A stretch of 64,000 nucleotides of DNA from an uncultured Planctomycetota bacterium (GCA_903901045.1 CAIUPP010000088.1:39488-103487), one strand, 5' to 3'; shown: positions 54,116 through 63,888, numbered from the stretch's first letter. Numbers and translations: made by a program. Notes: generated by a model from the sequence alone, not told the origin.

Positions 54116-55369
54116 TTGATCGCAGGACGAGAACCGCATTTCACCGACTTTCCGCTGCACGCATCCATCCTCAAGGACATCGCCGAGGCGGGCTACGTGA
54201 CCCCGACGCCGATCCAGGCGCAATGCATCGGGCTGGCGCTGGAGGGGAAGGATGTGCTGGGCATGGCCCAGACCGGCACGGGCAAGACCGCCGCCTTCGC
54301 GTTGCCCATCATCCACAACGTCGCGCGCACCGTCGAAATGGCCGCGCTGGTGCTGGCCCCCACGCGCGAACTGGCGCAGCAGATCAGCGCCTCCTTCGTT
54401 ACGCTGGGCAAGTCCAGCGACGTGCGCGTCGCCACCGTCGTCGGCGGCATCCCCATCAAGGAAGATTACCGCGCCCTCCAGGCCTGGCCGAACGTCCTGG
54501 TCGCCACCCCCGGCCGCCTCATCGATCACATTCAGTGCGGCACGGTGGTGCTCAAGGAGATCCGGATGCTGGCGGTGGACGAAGCCGACCGCATGTACGA
54601 CATGGGATTCATGCCGCAGATCAACCGCATCATCGCCGCCCTCCCCACGGAGCGCCAGACGATGATGTTCACCGCCACCATGCCCCCCGACGTCGAAGCG
54701 CTGGTGCGCCACAATATGCGCAACCCGGTGCGGGTGCAGGTCGGGCTGACCGCCCCCGTCGAACGCGCCGAGCAGAAGCTGTACAACGTGGGGGATAAGG
54801 ACAAGATGCCGCTGCTGATGAAACTGTTGGGGGAGACCGAGGGGCGCGTCCTGGTGTTCGTGCGCACCAAGCGCAAGTCGGAGAACCTCTACCGCATCGT
54901 CTCGGCGCGCCATCGCGGCGTCGCCCGGCTGCACGGCGACCGGGAGCAGGCGCAGCGCACCATCGCCATGGACGGCTTCCGCGATGGGAAGTTCCGCATC
55001 CTCATCGCCACCGACATCGCCGCGCGCGGGCTGGACGTGGCGGATATCGAGCATGTCATCAACTACGACTTCCCCGGCAGCGCGGAGGATTATATCCACC
55101 GCATCGGCCGCACAGCTCGCGTGGCCGCCAAGGGATTGGCCAGCAGTTTTGTCACGCCGATGGACAAGCCGGTGCTGCGCCGGCTGGAGAAGTTGATCGG
55201 CACGGAGTTGCTTCCGCACGGCGAAGCAGGGGAAGAAGCGCCGCGCGGCCAGTCCTCCCACGGCGGCGGACGTTCGGAATCAGGCAGAGCGGGTGGCGGC
55301 GGCTCCCGCCGGCGTCGCGGCGGACGCGGTCGCGGCAGCCGCCCCGCCGCACAACCAGCGCCGGGCTGA
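54116..55369 (+). CDS. DEAD-box RNA helicase (TTG start)
   Basis: AQTGTGKTAAFALPI...PTRELAQQ...VDEADRMYDMGF...HRIGRTAR. Confidence 0.93.
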   Translation: MIAGREPHFTDFPLHASILKDIAEAGYVTPTPIQAQCIGLALEGKDVLGMAQTGTGKTAAFALPIIHNVARTVEMAALVLAPTRELAQQISASFVTLGKSSDVRVATVVGGIPIKEDYRALQAWPNVLVATPGRLIDHIQCGTVVLKEIRMLAVDEADRMYDMGFMPQINRIIAALPTERQTMMFTATMPPDVEALVRHNMRNPVRVQVGLTAPVERAEQKLYNVGDKDKMPLLMKLLGETEGRVLVFVRTKRKSENLYRIVSARHRGVARLHGDREQAQRTIAMDGFRDGKFRILIATDIAARGLDVADIEHVINYDFPGSAEDYIHRIGRTARVAAKGLASSFVTPMDKPVLRRLEKLIGTELLPHGEAGEEAPRGQSSHGGGRSESGRAGGGGSRRRRGGRGRGSRPAAQPAPG

Positions 55370-55402
55370 ATTCAGATGGGCGGCGTTTGCGTGGATGTGT
55401 AG

Positions 55403-55422
55403 GGGCAAGGCATGCCTTGCCC
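55403..55422. repeat. Perfect 20-bp palindrome
   Basis: gggcaaggca tgccttgccc. Confidence 0.8.
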
Positions 55423-55430
55423 AATAAGCA

Positions 55431-55486
55431 GGAAAAGGGGTCAGGCTGCTTTTCGCCGTTGCGAAAAGATGCCTGACCCCTTTTCC
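55431..55486. repeat. 56-nt nested palindrome (ggaaaaggggtcaggc type)
   Basis: ggaaaaggggtcaggc tg cttttcgc cgtt gcgaaaag at gcctgaccccttttcc. Confidence 0.88.
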
Positions 55487-55684
55487 ATTCATCACCAGTC
55501 GTGGGGGAGCCGTAGGTGGCGCGGACTATCCCTTCGACAAGCTCAGGGCCATGAGCAACGTCGAATGGCCAGTCCGCGTCTCGCGCCGCAGGCGAGAGAG
55601 AGGCAGCATCGGAAGAAACGCACAATATCCGCGGGTTGGATAACCCGCGCCACTCCGTCTTTTTCTCAGCGCCCGCTTTTTCAT

Positions 55685-55864
55685 TCAATCTCCCCTCTTC
55701 TTTTCGATTGCATGCGTCCGCACCCACCGGCACTTCGGGCACCAGCCGATCGTGTAGGACGTCCCGGCCGCCCCAAGGCGAATTCCGTACTTCCCCCAGG
55801 GCTCGGTGAACCCGCATTCTCTGCAACGGATTTGCCAGCCGGGAGCGCGCTCTTCTGGATTCAC
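55685..55864 (-). CDS. Small protein with paired CxxC (GTG start)
   Basis: VNPEERAPGWQIRCRECGFTEPWGKYGIRLGAAGTSYTIGWCPKCRWVRTHAIEKKRGD; ggagg upstream; not in the ORF track. Confidence 0.55.
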   Translation of the reverse strand: MNPEERAPGWQIRCRECGFTEPWGKYGIRLGAAGTSYTIGWCPKCRWVRTHAIEKKRGD

Positions 55865-55888
55865 TGGGATACCCCTCCAGGCAGGAGG

Positions 55889-56941
55889 TTAGACCGCTTC
55901 TGCGGTCGCGGAGGCGGTTTCGGCGAACTGCGCGCCGAAGACTTCATGGCGGCGGGCGGCGAGGTTGATCAGCACGCTGGCCATTGCGCCGCGCGAGTAC
56001 CCCGCGAGGCGCGCGCCCAGCGTCATGCTGGTCTGGCTGCTGATGTCCGGATTGGGGTTCACATCGAGGACGTGGAAGAGTCCGTCGCGCAGCCGCACAT
56101 CCATGCGCGCGTAGTCGCGGCAACCGATGGCGCGGTACGCGCGGCAGGCGGTCTCCTCCAGCGACTCCTTCTCCTCGGCACTCAGACGCGCGGGGAGGCG
56201 CAATTCGATCTTCTCGTACGCCTCGGATCCCTCGGTGAACTTCGAGTCATACGTGCATACGCGGTCGCGCACGCTGGAGAAAGCCGCGAAGTCCATCTCC
56301 GCAGGAGGCAGCATCTTCAGCGTCCCGTTCCCCCAGACCGTCACGTGGAACTCGCGCCCGTCGATGAAATCCTCCACCAGCGCCGGCTGCTGGAACGCGG
56401 TCAGAACATACTCCAGCCGCTGGCGCATTTCGTCGGGATTCAGCACCACCGCCCCGTGCGTAACTCCATAGCTGCAATGCTCTAACGCCGGTTTGACGAT
56501 GCTGGGGAAACAGTGCCAGCCATCCGGGTCGGCCTTGGAGTAGATGCGCCAGCGCGGGGTGGGGATGTCTCCCTCTTCCAGCAGTCCCTTCACCTTGCGC
56601 TTGTCCCAACTCAGGCGCAGAACGTCGGGGGTCGCGCCGGTGTACGTGAAGTTCATTTCGGAAAGCACTTCGGCGACGCGCGCTTCGCTGTGGGGAAGGC
56701 CGGGGATTTCTTCGCACCAGTTCAGTACGACATGTTCGGAGGGATCGAAACCTTCCAGCGACGACGCAAAGTCGGGGTCGTTCACCTCGACGGTGGTCAC
56801 CGTGTGTCCCAGACGACGGAGCGACGCGCGGAGGGTCCGCACTTCGCGGAGACATTCGGAGATGCTCGACGCGCTCCACGTTCTGTCGAGATTATGGAGG
56901 AGGAGGACGGGCAGGTCCCTGCGGAGCCGATCACACTCCAA
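55889..56941 (-). CDS. D-alanine-D-alanine ligase-like ATP-grasp protein
   Basis: NFTYTGATPDVLRLSWDKRKVKGLLEEGDIPTPRW...YARMDVRLRDGLFHVLDVNPNPDIS. Confidence 0.82.
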   Translation of the reverse strand: MECDRLRRDLPVLLLHNLDRTWSASSISECLREVRTLRASLRRLGHTVTTVEVNDPDFASSLEGFDPSEHVVLNWCEEIPGLPHSEARVAEVLSEMNFTYTGATPDVLRLSWDKRKVKGLLEEGDIPTPRWRIYSKADPDGWHCFPSIVKPALEHCSYGVTHGAVVLNPDEMRQRLEYVLTAFQQPALVEDFIDGREFHVTVWGNGTLKMLPPAEMDFAAFSSVRDRVCTYDSKFTEGSEAYEKIELRLPARLSAEEKESLEETACRAYRAIGCRDYARMDVRLRDGLFHVLDVNPNPDISSQTSMTLGARLAGYSRGAMASVLINLAARRHEVFGAQFAETASATAEAV

Positions 56942-57242
56942 TCATCCACCTCCCCGCGACTCTAACCGTGCGAATGAACTTCACAGAAGCAGCACGCAGT
57001 TCGAATGGCATTATTCTTCTGTTGATATAAAGCAATATGCCTCATCTGTCAATGACATATGGCCCACTTTTGCAGATTTTTTTTACAGCCCCTCTTCTCC
57101 CCTCGCCACCCGGAGGACCGCCCGCGGGGAGATTCCCGGTTGATTCTTCCCGCTGCGCGACCGATAATTGAGTCGGCAAGTGTGCCGCACGGAAGGCGTA
57201 AGTGGCGCGGAGTATCTGGCGAGGTGGGCGAGGTGGCGGCAA

Positions 57243-57287
57243 GGTGGGGACACAAAACTTTCCTTTGGAAAGTATTGTGTCCCCACC
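57243..57287. repeat. 45-bp palindromic repeat, copy 2
   Basis: ggtggggacacaaaactttcctttggaaagtattgtgtccccacc. Confidence 0.9.
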
Positions 57288-57313
57288 GGACCGTGCCGAA
57301 TGAGGAGAAGCAG

Positions 57314-57835
57314 ATGCCCGAACGTCGTGACCGAATCTCCATTGCGCCGATCCGTCGGCGCGCGCTCGCGATGGGCGCGCTGCATGCAAAGCTGCTCCAT
57401 CCGAAGAAGGTCGTCACCGCCGACTGGGTTCGCCTGAAGTGCCAGTATGGTTGCGGCGGGTACGGATCCAGCCTCACCTGCCCGCCCCACTCCCCCACTC
57501 CCGCGCAGACCCGGCGCGTGCTCGATGGCTACCGACGGGCGCTGCTGATCCACGGCGACGAACGCGTGGAGATCAGCAAGGTCGTTATCCCGCTTGAGCG
57601 CGAAGCGTTTCTCGCCGGTTTCTACAAGGCCTTTGCCTTTTCCTGCGGCCCCTGTGATCGTTGCGCAACGTGCGCATTTGACAAGGGTTGCCGCCATGCC
57701 GATGAGGCGCGTCCCTCGATGGAGGCCTCCGGCATTGACGTGTACGCCACCGCCCGAGGCGCCGGGCTGCCGATCGAGGTGGTCACGGGGCCGCAGTGCG
57801 CGCAGAACTATTACGGCCTGTTGTTGCTGGATTGA
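57314..57835 (+). CDS. DUF2284 metal-binding protein
   Basis: CQYGCGGYGSSLTCPPHSPTPAQTR...CGPCDRCATCAFDKGCRHADEARPSMEASGIDV. Confidence 0.85.
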   Translation: MPERRDRISIAPIRRRALAMGALHAKLLHPKKVVTADWVRLKCQYGCGGYGSSLTCPPHSPTPAQTRRVLDGYRRALLIHGDERVEISKVVIPLEREAFLAGFYKAFAFSCGPCDRCATCAFDKGCRHADEARPSMEASGIDVYATARGAGLPIEVVTGPQCAQNYYGLLLLD

Positions 57836-57896
57836 CCGGCCAGCGGGACGCTTCAGGGTCTGGCTCATTTTTTGCGAAGCAATAACCGGAGATCGC

Positions 57897-60287
57897 ATGA
57901 CTGACCCGAAGAAAACCGCCCCGGAGTTGCTCGCCCCCGCAGGCGAAATGGAGGCGCTCCAGGCCGCCGTCGCCAACGGCGCGGATGCCGTCTATTTCGG
58001 CCTCACGCGCTTCAACGCGCGCGGTCGCGCCGTCAATTTCCCGGTGGAGGAACTCCCTCGCATCCTCGACTACCTCCACGACCGTCAGGTCCGCGGCTAC
58101 ATCACTTTCAACACCCTCCTCTTCGACGACGAACTGGCCGAAGCGGCGGCTCTTCTCGAAGCCATCGCCCGGGCCGGCGCGGACGCCCTCATCGTTCAGG
58201 ACCTGGGCGTCGCCCGCCTGGCGCGCCAGCTAGCGCCTGTTCTGCCGCTTCACGCCTCCACGCAGATGACGCTCTCCGAGGCGAGCGGAATTGAATTGAT
58301 GCGGGCCGAGGGAATCCAGCGCATTATCCTCCCGCGCGAACTGACGCTCGACCAGATTCGCGCTCTCCGGGCGGCCACCCCGGCCGAGCTGGAGGTATTC
58401 GTCCACGGCGCGCTCTGCGTCTCCTACAGCGGGCAGTGCCTGGCCAGCTTGACGATGGGCGGGCGCAGCGCCAACCGCGGCGAGTGCGCCCAGCCCTGCC
58501 GCCTCCCCTATCTCCTTTTCCGCGAGGGGCGCGCGCTGGTCCAGGAGGCGCGCCACCTGCTCAGCCCCAACGACCTCTGCGCCCTGCCGCTGGTGCCCGA
58601 ACTCTGCGCGGCGGGGGTTGCAGCGTTCAAAATCGAGGGACGCCTGAAGAGCCCGCACTACGTCGCCTGCGTCACCCGCGCCTACCGCGAGGCGATTGAC
58701 GAGGCGATGGCCGGGCGCGCATTCTCCCCCGGCGAGAGCCGAATGGCCGAGCTCGCGCAGGTCTTCAATCGCGGCGCGGGGACGGGATATCTTGCGGGGG
58801 TGAATCACAAGGAACTGGTGGACGGGGAGTCGCCGAAGCATCGCGGCATCCGGCTGGGGGTGATTCGCCGCAAGGCGGGGTGCCAGATCACCCTGGCACT
58901 GGACCCGGGCCTGCCCCCCGAGGCGCTGCCCAAGCCGGGGGACGGAATCGCCTTTACCGCGCAGGGGGAGGAGGAGTTGGAGGGCGGGCGCATCTATGCC
59001 GTCGGGCCGCTCCGCGCCGGGGAGATGGAGGTGGAGCTCGGCGAGGAGGCGGACCTCGCGCGCGCGAAGCCGGGCACGGCGGTCTGGAAGAGCGACGACC
59101 CGGCGTTGCGAAAGCGGCTTGAACAGACCTGGTCGCAGCCGCGTTTCGACCGTCCCATCCCGCTCCGTGCAACCGTCGCCGCCGCCGTGGGCAAGCCGCT
59201 CCTTCTCACGCTGGCGGATAATGCGGGGCACAAAGTGGAGGTCAAGTCGGAGCAGCCCCTCCAGCGGGCGCAGAAGCACGCCGCCACCGGCGAGATGCTC
59301 CGCGAGCAGCTTGGCCGGCTCGGCGGCACGCCATTCGAACTGGCCGCTCTGGAGTGCGGCGACCTGGGCGAGGCGATGATTCCCAAGAGCGTTCTGAACG
59401 ATATGCGCCGCCGCGGAGTGGAGGAGATTCTGGCTCTTCGCCACGCCGCATCGCGCCACCCCATCGCCGATGCCGCCGCGCTGGAGAGCCAGTTGCGGGA
59501 ACGCCCCGCGCCGCCCCCCCCGCGCGCCCCCGTGCGGCTGCGGCTGCTGGTCCGAACGACAGAGCAGGTGGAGGTCGCGCTGGCTTCCAGGGATGAAATC
59601 TACCTGGACCTTTCCTCCTTCTCCGGGATGGAGGCGGCCGCCCTCAGGGCGCGCGCGACCGGACTGCCCTTCTTCTGCGCCACGCGGCGGATGTACAAAC
59701 CGGGGGAGATGGAGCACGTGGACCGCCTGCTCGCATTGAAGCCGGCGGGGTTGCTTGTGCGCAACCTCGCGGCGCTGGCGTATGCGCGGAAGAACGCGCC
59801 CGGCGTGCCGCTGATCGCCGATTTCTCTCTCAACGCCGCCAACGCCCTGACGCTCGACCAACTCCGCCGCTGGGGGGTCGCGCGCGCAACGCCGAGTTAC
59901 GACGTGGATTCGCCCCGGCTGGAGGAACTTGCCCGCCGCGCCGGCGCGTTCCTGGAGGTGGTGCTGTTCGGCCACACGCCGATGTTCCACATGGAGCATT
60001 GCCCGCGCGAGGCTTTCCACCGGTGCAGCGGGGATCGCAAGGGGAACTGCCGCGCCGAGCCGCTTCACCTCCGCGACCGGCTCGGGGTGGAACATATCCT
60101 CACGGCGGATGATGCCTGCCGCACCACCGTCTGGCACGGGGAGGCCGCAACAGCCGATGTCCCTCTTCCAGCACTGCTGCGCGCAGGGGTGCGCGATTTC
60201 CGCATCGAGTTGCTGACCGAGGACGCCGCGGGAATGCAGCGAATCATCGCGCGGTTCGCTCGACTGCTGGAGCGGCCTCAGGGTTAG
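57897..60287 (+). CDS. U32 family peptidase
   Basis: ELLAPAGEMEALQAAVANGADAVYFGL...FVHGALCVSYSGQCLASLTMGGRSANRGECAQPCR. Confidence 0.93.
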   Translation: MTDPKKTAPELLAPAGEMEALQAAVANGADAVYFGLTRFNARGRAVNFPVEELPRILDYLHDRQVRGYITFNTLLFDDELAEAAALLEAIARAGADALIVQDLGVARLARQLAPVLPLHASTQMTLSEASGIELMRAEGIQRIILPRELTLDQIRALRAATPAELEVFVHGALCVSYSGQCLASLTMGGRSANRGECAQPCRLPYLLFREGRALVQEARHLLSPNDLCALPLVPELCAAGVAAFKIEGRLKSPHYVACVTRAYREAIDEAMAGRAFSPGESRMAELAQVFNRGAGTGYLAGVNHKELVDGESPKHRGIRLGVIRRKAGCQITLALDPGLPPEALPKPGDGIAFTAQGEEELEGGRIYAVGPLRAGEMEVELGEEADLARAKPGTAVWKSDDPALRKRLEQTWSQPRFDRPIPLRATVAAAVGKPLLLTLADNAGHKVEVKSEQPLQRAQKHAATGEMLREQLGRLGGTPFELAALECGDLGEAMIPKSVLNDMRRRGVEEILALRHAASRHPIADAAALESQLRERPAPPPPRAPVRLRLLVRTTEQVEVALASRDEIYLDLSSFSGMEAAALRARATGLPFFCATRRMYKPGEMEHVDRLLALKPAGLLVRNLAALAYARKNAPGVPLIADFSLNAANALTLDQLRRWGVARATPSYDVDSPRLEELARRAGAFLEVVLFGHTPMFHMEHCPREAFHRCSGDRKGNCRAEPLHLRDRLGVEHILTADDACRTTVWHGEAATADVPLPALLRAGVRDFRIELLTEDAAGMQRIIARFARLLERPQG

Positions 60288-61210
60288 TTGTTGCAGTTAC
60301 ACGCTTTCGCTTCCGCGTCCAGCCCGACGGCCTTCCAGATATCCGGCGTTTCCTCGCACAACCCGACGGGACAGATATCCGCGAGCGCGGCAACGGCCCG
60401 GCCGTAGATGCCCAGGCGAACCTCTTTGGGGTAACGCGATAGTCCGCTGGGGCTGGCCGATGCCTCCAGCGCGGAGAAGATGCCGTTGCCGATCCGCCGC
60501 TTCAAGTTGGGTTCGGCCCGCAATGTGCCGAGCGTGACGCGCTCAGGCGCGAGCGCGCGGACTTGTTCGAGCACCCATTCATAGTCGTGCCCCGCGATAA
60601 TCGGATCGATCCGGATGCGCACCCGCCAGCCCTGACGCTTCAACTCCGCCGCCGCCTGCAGCCGGTCTTCGACGCCGGCCGCGCCGTGCTCGTAGCGTGC
60701 GGCGGCCTTTCGGCTGTTGACCGAGAAAGAGATGATGACGTTGCGGCAAGGGCTGCCCTCCAGGAGCGGCTTGCACTCCGCCCGCCCTCCCTTGGTGACC
60801 AGCAGCAGCGCGTGCGGCCGCCCTTTCGCCTCCGCCTCGGTGCGGAACAGTTCAACGAGTTCCCGCACGAGCGGGCGGAACGGCTCGAAACAGAGGCTGT
60901 CGCTCAGGTTGCCGGTGTTCAAGACGTACGACTCCAGGCGCTCCTTCGCAATCCATGCGCGGACTTCGTCGAGCAGCTTCCCGGTGTTCCCGAACGCCTG
61001 CTGCTCCTGCACATGCCAGAGGGCGGATTTCAGGTAGCAGTAGCTGCACTGCGGGGAGAAGGTGCAGCCGTTGGCGTGGGAGAGGACGAAGAAGTTCGGG
61101 CAGACGGTGTCCGTCGGAGTGGTGCGCAGAATATCCACGAAGCGCGTTTTGCGGTCGCGGACAATGCAGGAGGGATGGGAGTTCGGCGCGGCCACGGTTG
61201 GCTCCCTCAC
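60284..61210 (-). CDS. SPL-like radical SAM protein
   Basis: LSHANGCTFSPQCSYCYLKS...LLLVTKGG; GTG start overlapping upstream stop. Confidence 0.8.
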   Translation of the reverse strand: MREPTVAAPNSHPSCIVRDRKTRFVDILRTTPTDTVCPNFFVLSHANGCTFSPQCSYCYLKSALWHVQEQQAFGNTGKLLDEVRAWIAKERLESYVLNTGNLSDSLCFEPFRPLVRELVELFRTEAEAKGRPHALLLVTKGGRAECKPLLEGSPCRNVIISFSVNSRKAAARYEHGAAGVEDRLQAAAELKRQGWRVRIRIDPIIAGHDYEWVLEQVRALAPERVTLGTLRAEPNLKRRIGNGIFSALEASASPSGLSRYPKEVRLGIYGRAVAALADICPVGLCEETPDIWKAVGLDAEAKACNCNN

Positions 61211-61899
61211 TTGAAGATGTAGGAAGCGCCCTTGCCCGGCACAATCAATCCCTTCGGCACGCGGGTGCAGACGTGCGGCAGGAACTTCCCCGCCGCGTGC
61301 TCGGCCAACTCCTCGTCGGTCAGGTGCATCAGGAACGCCCGCGCGGGAGCCACCGCCTCGATGAACTCCACCCACTTGCTCCCCTTCCAGGGGCCGATGA
61401 AGAGCGCATCGAGCGGACGCAACGCCTCCGCATGCAGGCAACCCGTGTCTTCGTTGTCGCCATCATGGAAGAAGCGGAAGCCGTGCAGTTCGACAAGGTA
61501 GGAGTTGTGATGCCGCGAATGCGCCGTGCGGAACGCGGTGATGCGGACGCCGGGGAAGGCCACCGTCACGGAGCCCGCGCGCCCATTCCCCCGTGCCGGC
61601 TCCATCTCGACCAGGGCGATGTTATGCAGCTTGTCCCGCAGCGGCTCGATCGCCGCACGCGGCCCCACCACCAGCGCACCGGTCGCCTTCGCCGCGTGAA
61701 GTACCTTCGCGGGGCTGAAGTGATCGGGATGCGGATGCGTGATGAGTATCAGGTGCGCGCTCTTGACCTGATCGGCCGCCGCGCCCGCCTTGGAGGCCAC
61801 GCCTTTGATGGGGGTGTAAAACGCGTCTATGTAGACACTTGCAGAGGCGGTCACGATATGGAATCCCTCGTTTCCCACGAGGGTCAAGCGCGCGCGCAT
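61207..61899 (-). CDS. MBL-fold metallohydrolase
   Basis: LILITHPHPDHFSPAKVL...FFHDGDNEDT. Confidence 0.85.
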   Translation of the reverse strand: MRARLTLVGNEGFHIVTASASVYIDAFYTPIKGVASKAGAAADQVKSAHLILITHPHPDHFSPAKVLHAAKATGALVVGPRAAIEPLRDKLHNIALVEMEPARGNGRAGSVTVAFPGVRITAFRTAHSRHHNSYLVELHGFRFFHDGDNEDTGCLHAEALRPLDALFIGPWKGSKWVEFIEAVAPARAFLMHLTDEELAEHAAGKFLPHVCTRVPKGLIVPGKGASYIFK

Positions 61900-62047
61900 G
61901 GGCTACTCTCTCAGGATACGTGAAAGCGAAAAAAGCAACTGGACATTTCATTGTACCGCAGCGGCCATAATTTGTGAAGCGTGCTTGCCTGCTGGTATAA
62001 TTCCCGGACTATTTCATGTTTTCCGCAGACAGCGTAAGGAGAAGCAG

Positions 62048-63025
62048 ATGGCGGCGCAAATCATTGACGGGGAAGCCGTTGCAGCGCAGGTGACGACGAA
62101 GTTGAAGGAAGAGGTCGCTCAACTCAAAGCCAAAGGCGTGCAGCCGCGCCTGTCGGCCGTGATCGCGACGGACAACAAGGGAGCGCGCATCTACGCCAGC
62201 AATCAGGCGAAGACCTGCCAGGAGATCGGCCTGGCCTACGATCTGTGCGAGCTGCCCCCCACCAGCACCGAGGCGGAAGTCATCCAGGCGATTCAGAAGC
62301 TCAACGCCGACCCGAAGGTCAGCGGCATCATCATCCAGATGCCCCTTCCCGATGGAGTGGATGCGCGGCGGCTTCAGATGATGATCGCCCCGGGCAAGGA
62401 CGTGGAAGGCATGAACCCGGCCAACCAGGGACGCGTGGTTTACGCCCCGCAGCCCTTCTATCGCAAGCCGAAGGCGGGCGAACCGGGGTTCGACAACTGG
62501 CTGGAAGCCTCCCTCAACTGGCCGCTGCCCGCCCCGGCGCCGTGCACCCCCTCGGGCGCGATGATGCTGATCCGCTCCCTCAAGCAGGACCTTTACGGCA
62601 AGGAAGCCGTCGTCGTCGGACACAGCGAGATCGTCGGCAAGCCGATGGGACTGCTGCTGGTGGCCCATTTCTGCACGACCACCTGGTGCCACATCGCCAC
62701 CAGGGACCTCGCCGCGCACACGCGCCAGGCGGATATCCTGTGCGTCGGCGCGGGCAAGGCGGGGTTGATCAAGGGAGACATGATCAAGCCCGGCGCCATC
62801 GTGATCGATATCGGCATCAACCGCATCCCGGAAGTCGGCGCGGATGGCAAGCCGGTGCTGAATGACAAGGGCAAGCCGAAGATGAAGACCGTCGGCGACG
62901 TGGATTTCGACAAGGCCAAGGAGGTCGCCGGCTGGATCACCCCCGTGCCGGGCGGCGTCGGCCCCATGACCGTAGCGATGCTCCTGCGCAATACGGTGGA
63001 GGCGGCGAAGGCGCAGGCGAAGTAG
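62048..63025 (+). CDS. folD: FolD-like methylene-THF dehydrogenase (variant active site)
   Basis: IIIQMPLPDGVD...GKDVEGMNP...PCTPSG...VVGHSEIVGKPMG...ITPVPGGVGPMTVAMLLRNTV. Confidence 0.9.
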   Translation: MAAQIIDGEAVAAQVTTKLKEEVAQLKAKGVQPRLSAVIATDNKGARIYASNQAKTCQEIGLAYDLCELPPTSTEAEVIQAIQKLNADPKVSGIIIQMPLPDGVDARRLQMMIAPGKDVEGMNPANQGRVVYAPQPFYRKPKAGEPGFDNWLEASLNWPLPAPAPCTPSGAMMLIRSLKQDLYGKEAVVVGHSEIVGKPMGLLLVAHFCTTTWCHIATRDLAAHTRQADILCVGAGKAGLIKGDMIKPGAIVIDIGINRIPEVGADGKPVLNDKGKPKMKTVGDVDFDKAKEVAGWITPVPGGVGPMTVAMLLRNTVEAAKAQAK

Positions 63026-63032
63026 TCCAGGG

Positions 63033-63728
63033 TTAGCTGGAGTGCCGAGAACCTTGCGAAGGCTTGTTCAGTCCTTCGCAAGGTTTTTTTTCGGCGCCGG
63101 ATGCGGTTGAGGCATCTGCCCGATACAGCCCTCGGCGTTGAATGTATTCTTCCACCGCCTGGGGCACGAGGTAGCGTATCGAACGCCCCGCCGCGATGCG
63201 CGCGCGGATGTCCGAAGAGGAGATTCCCATCAGCGGCATGCGTATGCGCCTGCTCAAGATCGCGCGCGCCTCCTCCTCCCCCACCGCCTGCGCCAGCGCC
63301 GCCGCCTCCGGCTCGCGCGCCCCCGGGCGATCCAATGGAACAATCCTGCATCGCACCGCCAGCCGCCTGATCTCGCGCCACGTCCCCAACTCGCTGACGC
63401 TGTCCAGGCCGATCAGGAAGCAGATCTCCGCGCTCTCGCCGTACCGCCGCCGCAGTTCCTCGATGGTGTCGATGGTGAAGGATGGCCCCTCGCGCCGCAG
63501 CTCAATATCAGATGCCTCAAATGCCGGGTTTCCGGCGATGGCCAGCCGCAGCATGTCGAGCCGCTGTTCGGCGGGCGCCAGGGAGAGGGAAATCTTGTGG
63601 GGGGGGATCCGCGCGGGAATGAACAGCACGGTGTCCAATCGCAAAAGTTCGCGCGCCTGCTCGGCCATCATTAAATGGGCCAGGTGAACCGGGTTAAAGC
63701 TCCCCCCCAGCACCGCAATCTTCTGCAT
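63033..63728 (-). CDS. nadD: Nicotinate-nucleotide adenylyltransferase
   Basis: MQKIAVLGGSFNPVHLAHLMMAEQ...GISSSDIRARIAAGRSIRYLVPQAVEEYI. Confidence 0.92.
   Translation of the reverse strand: MQKIAVLGGSFNPVHLAHLMMAEQARELLRLDTVLFIPARIPPHKISLSLAPAEQRLDMLRLAIAGNPAFEASDIELRREGPSFTIDTIEELRRRYGESAEICFLIGLDSVSELGTWREIRRLAVRCRIVPLDRPGAREPEAAALAQAVGEEEARAILSRRIRMPLMGISSSDIRARIAAGRSIRYLVPQAVEEYIQRRGLYRADASTASGAEKKPCEGLNKPSQGSRHSS
63050..63091 (+). terminator. Rho-independent terminator of folD, inside the nadD 3' end
   Basis: aaccttgcgaagg cttgttcagt ccttcgcaagg tttttttt. Confidence 0.88.
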
Positions 63729-63888
63729 GAAATAGCGCCTCCTGTCCGGGGCGATTCTATCCGCCCCCTCCCGTCAATGCAATTCAGAACCTGAGCAGAC
63801 ACGGCGCACCCGTAAAATCGGTAGTGTATCAACTTGACGTTGCGCGTGAGCGAAACACTATTGCACTGTTGAAATCATCCAGCGAACC

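Noticed and set aside
54020-55261. 413-aa minus-strand ORF
   Set aside because: Antisense shadow of the DEAD-box helicase
58230-60137. 635-aa minus-strand ORF
   Set aside because: Antisense shadow of the U32 peptidase gene
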